From assembly GCA_030695565.1 (NCBI GenBank), contig JAUYRZ010000116.1, positions 1 to 64,000 of the forward strand: DNA of 64,000 nucleotides, read 5' to 3'. Positions 51,312 to 59,201 of this stretch are shown here, one piece after another. The stretch is from Archangium sp. GTDB lineage: Bacteria > Myxococcota > Myxococcia > Myxococcales > Myxococcaceae. The stretch's first letter is position 1. Each line of letters begins with the position of its first letter. The notes under the pieces were generated by a model. The model searched no databases. It saw only the letters and a program-made list of their open reading frames with translations, and was not told where the DNA came from. The position numbers and the translations under genes are program-made.

Positions 51312-52718
51312 ATGAAGCGTTCGACCGTTCTCGCCCTGGCTTCCCTCTCCGCCATCGGGCTGGTGTTCATTCCCTCGCTCATTCCCGCGGGGCCCACTTC
51401 ATCGTTGGACGCGTCGTCGCTGCTCGCTTCCGGCCGGCTCTTCATCGCGGCCGGGGTGATCTTCCTGGGCGGCTTGCTCACCTCGCTCACCCCCTGCGTG
51501 TACCCGCTCATTCCGATCACGGTCGGCGTCTTCGGCGCGCGCCAGGCAGAGTCGAAGGGCAGGGCGCTCATCCTCACCACCGCCTACGTGGTGGGCATGG
51601 GCATCGTCTTCGCGTCGCTCGGCGTGTTCGCGGCGTTGTCCGGCCGGGCCTTCGGCTCGGTGTTGGGGAACACCTGGGTGCTGGTGGGCCTGGCGATCTT
51701 CATGGCGGTGTTGGCGAGCTCCATGTTCGGGGCCTTCGAGCTGGCGCTGCCGTCGGGCCTGGCCACCAGGCTCAACGGCGTGGGCGGTGGCGGCATCATC
51801 GGCGCCCTCTTGATGGGCAGCGTGGCCGGTTTCCTCGCAGCGCCCTGCACGGGGCCGGTGCTGACCGGCGTGCTCACCTGGGTGGCGCAGACGCGTGATC
51901 CGGTGATCGGCGGCGGTCTGCTGTTCATCTACGCGATGGGCATCGGCGTTCCGTTCTTCCTCATCGGCGTCTTCACCATGCGTCTGCCCAAGAGCGGCGT
52001 GTGGATGGAGTGGGTCAAGAGCGTGTTCGGGATCGCGCTGCTGGCGATGGCCCTCGGTTACCTGCGCGATGCGTCGCCGGCCCTTCGGGAGCTGATCGGC
52101 TCGTCGACCGAGTTGATGGGCCGCAGCGTGGCCATCACCGTCGGCGCGGCGCTCGCGTTCATCGGCGTGCTCGTCGGCGCGATTCACCTGTCCTTCAAAG
52201 AAGGCACGCAGTGGTTGCCCAAGAGCATCGGCGTGACGGCGGTGCTGGTCGCGTTCATGGTGCGCATGGCAGCCCCTGAAATGGCCCCGAAGCTCATCGA
52301 AGGCGGCGGCCCGCCCGCGGAGTTCACCTGGGCGCTCACCTTCAAGCCGGAAGAGTCGCTGGCGCCTTTCGAACAGGTGCTGGCGAAGGCGAAGGCCGAC
52401 TGCAAGCCGGTGATGATCGACTTCTTCGCCGACTGGTGTGCGGCCTGTAAGGAGCTCGATCATCTGACCTACGTCGCGCCCACCGTGGTGGCCGAAGCGG
52501 GCCGCTTCGTGACCATCAAGGTCGATGGCACCAACGAGAACGACGTGACGGCCGCGTTGTACGAGCGCTTCGGGGTGAAGGGCCTGCCCACCGTGGCCTT
52601 CATCGACCCGATGGGTGAAGTGCTGCAGAACCCGCGCATGACCGGCTTCCTGCCCCCTGAGCAGTTCCTCCCCGAGATGCGGAAGATCGGCCTCGCCACG
52701 TGCTCGCGTACGCCCTGA
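51312..52718 (+). CDS. DsbD-type thiol transporter lacking the N-terminal domain
   Basis: 468 residues from ATG at 51312 (TTG 51300 also possible). One signal-anchor-like helix, then the DsbD membrane domain with its two reactive Cys (LTSLTPCVYPLIPITVG and GFLAAPCTGPVLTG) over about eight segments, and a thioredoxin domain with FADWCAACKELD near residue 376. The periplasmic DsbD-alpha domain of E. coli is missing, as in shorter ScsB/DsbD-like proteins. It moves electrons from cytoplasmic thioredoxin to periplasmic proteins. It overlaps the next gene by 19 nt. Confidence 0.9.
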   Translation: MKRSTVLALASLSAIGLVFIPSLIPAGPTSSLDASSLLASGRLFIAAGVIFLGGLLTSLTPCVYPLIPITVGVFGARQAESKGRALILTTAYVVGMGIVFASLGVFAALSGRAFGSVLGNTWVLVGLAIFMAVLASSMFGAFELALPSGLATRLNGVGGGGIIGALLMGSVAGFLAAPCTGPVLTGVLTWVAQTRDPVIGGGLLFIYAMGIGVPFFLIGVFTMRLPKSGVWMEWVKSVFGIALLAMALGYLRDASPALRELIGSSTELMGRSVAITVGAALAFIGVLVGAIHLSFKEGTQWLPKSIGVTAVLVAFMVRMAAPEMAPKLIEGGGPPAEFTWALTFKPEESLAPFEQVLAKAKADCKPVMIDFFADWCAACKELDHLTYVAPTVVAEAGRFVTIKVDGTNENDVTAALYERFGVKGLPTVAFIDPMGEVLQNPRMTGFLPPEQFLPEMRKIGLATCSRTP

Positions 52719-53095
52719 CTTTGTCGATGGCCGCTGCAGATGGAGGTCACGAGGTGCTCGCGTTGCTCGAGCGCCAGGCGGCCGCGTGGAGCAAAGGCGA
52801 CCTCGACGCGTTCTGTTCGATCTACGCGGACGACGCGGTCTTCGTCTCACCCAGTGGTGTCACGCGCGGCAGGGCCGAGGTGCTCGCGCGGTACAAGAAG
52901 AAGTACCCGACCGCTGCTGCGATGGGGAAGCTGACCTTGAGCCCCGTCGACGTGCGGGAGACCGCCGAGGCCGTCTCGGTCGCCGCGAAGTGGACGCTGG
53001 AATACCCCGACAAACCCGCGGCCATGGGTCACACGGTGGTGGTGTTCCGCCGCACTCAAAACCAGTGGCGCATCGTCCACGACGCCTCGATGTGA
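52700..53095 (+). CDS. SnoaL/DUF4440-like protein
   Basis: 131 residues, GTG start inside the 3' end of the DsbD-like gene; an ATG at 52727 is possible. EVLALLERQAAAWSKGDLDAF, YADDAVFVSPSG and VVVFRRTQNQWRIVHDASM match the NTF2-like SnoaL/DUF4440 fold (cone-shaped alpha+beta barrel). The first ~13 residues could be a short signal peptide. Ligand unknown. Confidence 0.8.
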   Translation: MLAYALTLSMAAADGGHEVLALLERQAAAWSKGDLDAFCSIYADDAVFVSPSGVTRGRAEVLARYKKKYPTAAAMGKLTLSPVDVRETAEAVSVAAKWTLEYPDKPAAMGHTVVVFRRTQNQWRIVHDASM

Positions 53096-53148
53096 ATACT
53101 CTTTCTGTTCGCTGGAACCCGAACGCACCCTTCGTGCACGATGACCGA

Positions 53149-54087
53149 GTGAAGCACCTCGTCCTCCTTCTCCTGCTCCTCGCCTGCACCCCCAAGCCAG
53201 CCGCCACGCTGGTGCCTGATGTCGACGCCTCCACCCCCGACGCCTCCGCGACAGTCGACGCCGGCGTGTCTTGCGACTGCCAACAATGGGGCAATCCCCG
53301 AAACCGCGGCCTCGTCGCCGACCCGCTGGTCGAGCTCTCCGGCCTGGTGGCCAGCCGTGCCCAGCCCGGCGTCTTCTACGCGCACAACGACTCAGGTGAC
53401 TCAGCGCGCTTCTTCGCGATGGCCACCACCGGAGCGATCGCTCAGACCTTCACGCTCGACGCGGCGACCGCGACCGACTGGGAAGACATCGCGCTGGGCC
53501 CATGCCCCACCGGCACCTGCGTGTACCTGGGAGACATCGGCGACAACCTGCGCCTGCGCAGCGACTACGCCATCTACCGCGTGCCCGAGCCGACGGTGAC
53601 CTCGGGCACCACCAGCGTTCCCTGGGAGCGCTTCCGCTACGAATATCCGCAAGGAGGCCGGCACAACTCGGAGGCGATCTTCATGCACCCCTCCACGGGC
53701 CGGCTCTACCTGGTGACCAAAGAAGACAGCGCCCCGAGCGAGGTCTACCGGTTTCCGCTCCCCTTCGATTCGGGGAAGGTGGCGGTGCTCGAGCGGGTGG
53801 CCACGCTCACGGTGCCCGGCTCGACTGATCGTCCGTTGACCGGCGCCGACGTCAACGGGTGCGGCACCGCGGTGTTGTTGCGCATGTACAACCGCATGGT
53901 CGAGCTGCGCTTGCCGGCGGAGGAGACCGACTTCGAGAAGCTCTTCACGGTCGATCCGGTGACGGTGCCCACGGCGAGTGAAGGGCAGGGCGAGGCGGTG
54001 GCCTATGGCTCCGACGGGCAGTCGTACTTCACGGCCAGTGAGAAGCTGGTCGATCCGCCTCCGCTCTACGAGCACCGCTGCAGATGA
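53149..54087 (+). CDS. Lipoprotein, beta-propeller-like
   Basis: 312 residues from GTG at 53149: VKHLVLLLLLLAC ends in lipobox LLAC. An Asp/Ala/Thr-rich linker follows, then a strand-rich domain (SGLVASRAQPGVFYAHNDSG, ATDWEDIALGPC, CVYLGDIGDNLRLRSDYAIY, RLYLVTKEDSAPSEVYRFPL) whose repeats suggest a beta-propeller as in SMP-30-like or phytase-like lipoproteins. Function unknown. Confidence 0.75.
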   Translation: MKHLVLLLLLLACTPKPAATLVPDVDASTPDASATVDAGVSCDCQQWGNPRNRGLVADPLVELSGLVASRAQPGVFYAHNDSGDSARFFAMATTGAIAQTFTLDAATATDWEDIALGPCPTGTCVYLGDIGDNLRLRSDYAIYRVPEPTVTSGTTSVPWERFRYEYPQGGRHNSEAIFMHPSTGRLYLVTKEDSAPSEVYRFPLPFDSGKVAVLERVATLTVPGSTDRPLTGADVNGCGTAVLLRMYNRMVELRLPAEETDFEKLFTVDPVTVPTASEGQGEAVAYGSDGQSYFTASEKLVDPPPLYEHRCR

Positions 54088-54101
54088 TCTGGGTCGCTCC
54101 C

Positions 54102-54195
54102 GTCTGTCTCGCGCAGCGTTCCGCTGCTGGCGGTTCCGCTCGATGATCCGGGTCTGTCTCGCGCAGCGTTCCGCTGCTGGCGGTTCCGCTCGATG
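54102..54195 (+). repeat. 44-bp direct repeat, period 50
   Basis: The 44-bp unit starting GTCTGTCTCGCGCAGCGTTC and ending CCGCTCGATGA occurs at 54102-54145 and again at 54152-54195, apparently identical. The unit contains the inner mirror-like CGTTCCGCTGCTGGCGGTTC. The ATG of the next gene lies in the second copy. Confidence 0.85.
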
Positions 54196-54756
54196 AGCTG
54201 GAAGGCCGCCTTCGGTCACCTCACCGCGCGCGTGGTGCAGGCAGTGGCCCTGGTCAGCCGGGCACCTTCTCGATCGCTCACGCAGACCGAGCGCGAGCTG
54301 ATCGCGCCCATCTACGAAAGCAGCGTCGACCTCTCGAAGATCCGCATCCGAGAGAACGTGCGCGGGTTGCTCAACGCCAGCCGGCGCGCCTTCGTGATCG
54401 AAGAGACGATGTTCCTGCCCAGCGGGTACCTGCCGCTGCGCAGCCACATCCTGGTGCACGAGGTGTGTCACGTCTGGCAGTTCCAGAACGGTGGGCACGC
54501 GTACATCGGCGACTCGGTGCACGCGCAGTTGCTGGGTGATGGCTACGAGTTGGAGAAAGGCCTGCTCCAGGGCCGCGGGTGGGCCGAGCTGAACGCGGAG
54601 CAACAGGCCACGTTGATCGAGGCCTCGTTCACGCAAGGCTGTTTCGAGGGGAAGCCCTTCCTGGTGCGTGGACGCGACTGGACTGAGTACTGGCGCACCG
54701 CGGTGACCGAGCTGAGAGCAGGTCGAGGCGCGGCTTTCACCCGGAACGCAAAGTAA
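54193..54756 (+). CDS. DUF4157-like HExxH putative metallopeptidase
   Basis: 187 residues. After a basic start, LTQTERELIAPIYESSVDLS and RRAFVIEETMFLPSGYLPLRSHILVHEVCHVWQFQNGG (the HEVCH motif near residue 96) match the vgr-related/DUF4157 pattern, in which an HELTHVxQ zinc motif follows a GNTI-type strand. The rest is helical. Such domains accompany secretion systems or extracellular contractile systems, but none is nearby here. The ATG falls in a duplicated repeat; an earlier start is not available in frame without crossing it. Confidence 0.7.
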   Translation: MSWKAAFGHLTARVVQAVALVSRAPSRSLTQTERELIAPIYESSVDLSKIRIRENVRGLLNASRRAFVIEETMFLPSGYLPLRSHILVHEVCHVWQFQNGGHAYIGDSVHAQLLGDGYELEKGLLQGRGWAELNAEQQATLIEASFTQGCFEGKPFLVRGRDWTEYWRTAVTELRAGRGAAFTRNAK

Positions 54757-54789
54757 ACCCCTCGCCCTGCGAAGCGGGGTGACGGGTCG

Positions 54790-55281
54790 CTACTTCCGCT
54801 TGAAGACCCGCTTCAGCTCGAGGGGCTTCTCGCCCGACGGTGTGACGATGATCCGCAACGTCATCGCCCCGTCCTCTTCCACCCGGCGGCGCAGCTCGAG
54901 CGGCACCTTGCCTTCCTTCTCCAGCATGAGGTGACCGCGCCCCACGATGGTGTCCCCCTCGAGGGTCACCACGTACGAGAGCACGTTGCCGAAGAAGTCA
55001 TCGACGGTGGGCGTGACGCCATCGAACACGAGGGTGTGCCGCTTGCTCGGCAGCACGCCTGACTTCACCTCGATGGTCGCGCGTTCAGCCGTGGTGACGA
55101 TGACGTTGATAGGCCGAACGGTGGGCGCCAGCTTGCGAAGCACCCACGCGACCTTGAGCCGCTCGAGCACCGGAGCAGTGTCACTCGACCGTTCGCTGTC
55201 GAGAATCCACGTTCCGTCGAGGGCCGACACCCCACCATCACTCGCCGTCAGCAGCAGCGTGAGGGCGAGCGCAGAAATCAG
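54790..55281 (-). CDS. Small secreted protein, probable CTG start
   Basis: 163 residues if started at CTG 55281-55279, which overlaps the upstream stop as CTGA, the 4-nt coupling used elsewhere in this window. That start gives a clean signal peptide (ISALALTLLLTASDGG) before VSALDGTWILDSERSSD. The only ATG/GTG/TTG in frame is GTG 55230, which removes the signal. The mature part is a beta-rich lipocalin/THAP4-like barrel by strand pattern (GTWILDSERS, HTLVFDGVTPTVDDFFGN, MTLRIIVTPSGEKPLELKR). Function unknown. Confidence 0.7.
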   Translation of the reverse strand: MISALALTLLLTASDGGVSALDGTWILDSERSSDTAPVLERLKVAWVLRKLAPTVRPINVIVTTAERATIEVKSGVLPSKRHTLVFDGVTPTVDDFFGNVLSYVVTLEGDTIVGRGHLMLEKEGKVPLELRRRVEEDGAMTLRIIVTPSGEKPLELKRVFKRK

Positions 55282-56462
55282 AAGCTGCCGCCGAAGTTGA
55301 TCATCGCGCCGGTCGGAGTGGGGTTGGTCTCGATGGGCTCACCCGTGCCGGTCTTGGGAACCGGAGCGGCCGCGGGAGCACCGGGAGTGGGGGTGAGCAC
55401 GATCCACGTCACGCCGCCCACCACCGCCGCCGCACCTGCACCGACCAGGATGTTGGCCAGCAGCGCGCTGGTCGGCGCCGCTTTCGCTTCTGCGCGGGTC
55501 ACACCGACGGGATCACCACCGGCCTCGAGCTTCGTGCGAACGCCCTGCGCACCCTGGCCGAAGCCCACGCCGACCGCGACCGCCGCCGCGCCCACGATGG
55601 CCAGATAGAGGCCGGGCTTGGTGAAGATGCCGCCTTTCGGCTCTTCGACGCGCTTGGCCACCACCACCTCCGCCAGGGGGATCGCGACCAGGGAGACCTT
55701 CACCTCGACCGCCTTGTTCGATTCCACGGTGACGGTCTGCTCGAACGGCTTGTAGCCAGGCGAGGTGACCTTCACGGTGCGGGTACCGCGCTGCGCGATC
55801 ACCTCGACCGAGCCCATGCCATTCTCGACGCCATCGACCGTCACCACGCCCGACGGATCGTTGTCGATCACGATCTTGCCGTTGGGGATCGAGAGGGTCT
55901 TCTGCACCTGCACCACGAACCCGGCGAGCTTCTTGATGAACTCGCGATCCTTCTGCGACTGGCTCTTGCCGGCGACGCCGAGGAAGGTCTTCTCTGCCTT
56001 CTCGCCGCTCTCCTGCGAGACGACGAGCACCTCGTTGAAGCCGGGATCCCAGCCGTACATGGTGACCAGCGAGCCGACGTTGTGCTTCTGCACGGTCAGG
56101 CGCACCAGACGGTTCACCTTGAGCTTCTTCGCCGCTGCTTCCATGCACGCGTAGTCGGTGCAGGCGTCGGCCTTCGCGAACTCCGCGCCCAGCTGGCTGC
56201 GCGCCGATGACGGCTCGACCACGGTCTGAAAGAGATCGCCCTGACCGAGCTGCTTGAGCAGCTCCGCTTCGAGCTGGCGGGCCCGCGAGGCGCTCACCTC
56301 TTCAGTGTCGGCGGCCTTCACCGAGAGCACACCCAGGGTCGGGCGGAACTCGACCGGGATGACCGGCTTTTCTTCCGTCAGGTCGAGCTCGAAGTCCTGC
56401 GCCATCGCCGAAGTGGCGAGGAGGATCATCGGAAGGGCGCTGCGAAGGAAGCTGAGGGTCAC
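55278..56462 (-). CDS. PEGA-domain exported protein
   Basis: 394 residues, GTG start in a GTGA overlap with plsB. Signal peptide LRSALPMILLATSAMA. Then a region resembling the putative DUF4384/caspase-associated sensors of myxobacteria (LGVLSVKAADTEEVSASRAR), and a PEGA domain at about 200-265 (GKIVIDNDPSGVVTVDGVEN, TRTVKVTSPGYKPFEQTV). Two membrane segments follow (GLYLAIVGAAAVAVGVGFG and ALLANILVGAGAAAVVGGVTWIVL), then a Pro/Ala-rich end. PEGA domains bind cell-surface layers. Function unknown. Confidence 0.8.
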   Translation of the reverse strand: MTLSFLRSALPMILLATSAMAQDFELDLTEEKPVIPVEFRPTLGVLSVKAADTEEVSASRARQLEAELLKQLGQGDLFQTVVEPSSARSQLGAEFAKADACTDYACMEAAAKKLKVNRLVRLTVQKHNVGSLVTMYGWDPGFNEVLVVSQESGEKAEKTFLGVAGKSQSQKDREFIKKLAGFVVQVQKTLSIPNGKIVIDNDPSGVVTVDGVENGMGSVEVIAQRGTRTVKVTSPGYKPFEQTVTVESNKAVEVKVSLVAIPLAEVVVAKRVEEPKGGIFTKPGLYLAIVGAAAVAVGVGFGQGAQGVRTKLEAGGDPVGVTRAEAKAAPTSALLANILVGAGAAAVVGGVTWIVLTPTPGAPAAAPVPKTGTGEPIETNPTPTGAMINFGGSF

Positions 56463-59011
56463 GTGTTCTCCGGAACAAAACGGCGGATCTGCTCGACCAG
56501 CTCAGAGGCGCTCGCGGTGCCGCGCACGAGCTTCTTGTCTTTCTCGGTGACGAAGTGCTGCTCGATGAGGAACTGCAAGGCGTTCTCCAGGCTGGTCTTC
56601 GACAGCGCTTCGGCGGCGGTGATCGTACCCGCGAGGAAGTCGGCCCGGCCAGCTTCCAGCGCGCGCTTGAGGTACTCCTTGCGATCACATCCCCCCGCGG
56701 GGAGGTCCACGGCGGTGCGGGCGGCCAGCAGGTAGGACTCCAACGAGTCGCGCAGCAGGTCGGCGAGGAAGTGCACCATCGGCCGGGCGTGCGCTTCGGG
56801 CGCGATGTGAATGCCGTCCACCGGGTGGTGGCCCCCTTGCGACAGGAGCCCCAATTTTCCCAGGTGCTCCAGGGTCTCGTCGAAGATGTGCTCGAACGTC
56901 TTGCCCACCGGGTAGAGGAACTCGAGCTTGAAGAGGCGCGAGAGGAAGAGCGCGTGCTCCTTGATGGTGGCGCGATCGGCCTTCGGGTCGTTCGCCATCA
57001 CGGCCGCACACACGATGGTGCGCCCGGCGACCAGGTTCATCAGGGTGTTCTTGTAGAAGCTGAGCTCGGCGCGGCGATCGTCTTCAACCTGGAAGATGGG
57101 TTCGCCCCGGGCCTCGATGCTGCGCACCATGCCTTCGCTGCAGAACATGCGCATGGCGTCGGAGATGGCGCCGATCACGGTGGGATCAGACGGCGAGGTC
57201 ATCAGCAGCCGCGAGAGCGGGGCGCCCAGATCGGTGGCCAGCCCGCGCAAGAACACGATGCGATCGGTCAGCTCACGCACCGAGATGCCCCGGCGGCGAT
57301 GCGCCAGCAGGGCCGAAGCGAGCAGCGCGTGCGGCGTGACGGTGGAGACCTTGCTGATCCCGTACATCACCCGGTGACCCAGCGCGCGCACCAGCGCCTT
57401 CTTCTGATCGTCGGTGGCGGTCTCGCGCACCACGCCGCGTTCCTTCATCAACTTCGCCAGGGACACCGGTTCATCGAAGGTCAGGTAGATGCGCCCGTAG
57501 TTCTGGGTGAGCACCGCGGGGGCCGAGAGCAGCGCCTTGAGGTCTTCGGGCTTCTTTTCGCCGCCCTGGAGCTCCTGCTTGTAGCTCGCGCCTTCGACGA
57601 CCTTCTCGTAGTCGATGGCGATCGGCACGAAGACCAGATCGTTGCGCGCGCCTTCCATCACCGCGTCGACGAGCCAGGTGAACAGGCCCAGCTTGGGCTG
57701 CAGCAGCTTGCCCGTGCGAGAGCGACCGCCTTCGGGAAAGAACTCGTGGTGCAGGCCGTCGTGCACGAGCTTCTTGAGGTAGGCCTTGAAGGACGCCGTG
57801 TAGAGCTTGTCGCCCTTGAAGCTGCGCCGCAGGAAGAACGCGCCCGAGCGCCGCAGGAAGGGCCCCAGCGGCCAGAACGAGAGGTTGGCGCCAGCGGCGA
57901 TCAGCGGTGAGCTGTAGCCGCGCGTCCACAGCACGTACGACATCACCAGGTAGTCGATGTGGCTCTTGTGGCTGGGCGTGAAGACCAGCGGCGCATCAGA
58001 GGCGGCCTTCATGGTGCGATCGAGCCCTGCCTCGTCGACCTCGATGCCGTCGTAGATGCGGTTGAACACCAGGTTCAGGATCGACGCGAAGAGCCCGACG
58101 TAGCTGGGGCTTTGCCGGGCGGCGATGGCGTCGAAGTTCTTCTTCGCTTCCTTCATCACCACCGGCAGCGGCTTGTTCTTCTCCGTCGCCACCTCCTGCG
58201 CGGCCTGCTGGAAGACCCGGTCGCGCATCGCTTCGTCGATGAGGCGCTCGGTCTCCTTGGCGGGAGGGCCGAAGACGGCGCGGGTCTCCTTGGCGAGGTG
58301 GTGATGGAGCGCGCCGCGCACCTTGCGGGCGATCACCGCGGTCGGGCTGTCGCCTTCGGTCTTGATCACCTCTCGCAGATCGATCGGCGTGCCCACGCGC
58401 AGCTGCGCGCGCTCGTAGTTGCGAATGAACGAGACCACGGAGTGCACGAAGCCAGGCGCTTCCGGGCTGCCGAAGATGCGATCGGAGATGCTCGGCTTGA
58501 CCTTCTGCTGCCACTTCTCCCAGACGAGCAGCTCGGGCACGAGGAAGATGGGCCGATCGCTCTTGCGGGCGAGCTCGACCAGCGCAGGGAAGGGGTCTTC
58601 ACGGCCTTCGCGGCCACGCGCGGTGTTGAAGCCGCTCTCGCGCATGAAGATGAGGCCCGAGCCGCCTTGCGCCCGAGCCCAGTCGAATCGTGCTGCGTGA
58701 TCGCCATCCATCTTCGCCTTGATGAACGGCTTGGTGAACCAGCGCCGCAGGTTCACCACGGCGCGGATCGGCGGCAGGCCACGGCGAATCAGCGCCCAGT
58801 GCAGGAAGAGGAAGTTGACCCACGCGGTGGTGCGCATGACGTGCACCACCAGGCCGCGTTTCGAGAGCTCGTGGAGCTCTTCGATGCCGGTCTGCGGGAA
58901 ACGCACGGCTTCGAAGAACCGCTGCCCGAGCTCGCGCCCCACCGGGCCGAACTCTTCCTTGAGAACAGGGTCGTTCTTGATCGGTCTGGCTTGAATCGCT
59001 TCTTCGGACAA
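56459..59011 (-). CDS. Glycerol-3-phosphate acyltransferase, PlsB family
   Basis: 850 residues from TTG at 59011. Further in-frame extension would cross a dispersed repeat and reach 59437, so TTG is preferred. HKSHID (348-353, HX4D) and EGGRSRTGK (about 427-435) are PlsB catalytic and substrate motifs, and the large C-terminal region agrees in length with PlsB (about 807 in E. coli). It transfers the first acyl chain to glycerol 3-phosphate at the inner membrane. First gene of an operon with the PEGA and small secreted proteins. Confidence 0.9.
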   Translation of the reverse strand: MSEEAIQARPIKNDPVLKEEFGPVGRELGQRFFEAVRFPQTGIEELHELSKRGLVVHVMRTTAWVNFLFLHWALIRRGLPPIRAVVNLRRWFTKPFIKAKMDGDHAARFDWARAQGGSGLIFMRESGFNTARGREGREDPFPALVELARKSDRPIFLVPELLVWEKWQQKVKPSISDRIFGSPEAPGFVHSVVSFIRNYERAQLRVGTPIDLREVIKTEGDSPTAVIARKVRGALHHHLAKETRAVFGPPAKETERLIDEAMRDRVFQQAAQEVATEKNKPLPVVMKEAKKNFDAIAARQSPSYVGLFASILNLVFNRIYDGIEVDEAGLDRTMKAASDAPLVFTPSHKSHIDYLVMSYVLWTRGYSSPLIAAGANLSFWPLGPFLRRSGAFFLRRSFKGDKLYTASFKAYLKKLVHDGLHHEFFPEGGRSRTGKLLQPKLGLFTWLVDAVMEGARNDLVFVPIAIDYEKVVEGASYKQELQGGEKKPEDLKALLSAPAVLTQNYGRIYLTFDEPVSLAKLMKERGVVRETATDDQKKALVRALGHRVMYGISKVSTVTPHALLASALLAHRRRGISVRELTDRIVFLRGLATDLGAPLSRLLMTSPSDPTVIGAISDAMRMFCSEGMVRSIEARGEPIFQVEDDRRAELSFYKNTLMNLVAGRTIVCAAVMANDPKADRATIKEHALFLSRLFKLEFLYPVGKTFEHIFDETLEHLGKLGLLSQGGHHPVDGIHIAPEAHARPMVHFLADLLRDSLESYLLAARTAVDLPAGGCDRKEYLKRALEAGRADFLAGTITAAEALSKTSLENALQFLIEQHFVTEKDKKLVRGTASASELVEQIRRFVPENT

Positions 59012-59060
59012 GGGGCGCGAAACATAGGCGAATCCGCCCAGACGGAGCCGTGGAAATTGG

Positions 59061-59094
59061 CTCCCTCTCCCTCTGGGAGAGGGGTGAGGGCCTC
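59061..59094 (+). repeat. Dispersed palindromic repeat, copy 5 (inverted)
   Basis: CTCCCTCTCCC, TCT, GGGAGAGGGGTGAGGG. It lies in the 190-nt gap between divergent plsB and the CreD-like gene, where both promoters must be. Confidence 0.85.
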
Positions 59095-59201
59095 GAGCCA
59101 CGCAACGAGGCCCAAAACACACAACGCGGGCCGGCGAACGGGCCCATTCGGACCGTGAACGGTCGAAACCACCCGGCACGCCCATTGAACAAGGGCCCGG
59201 C

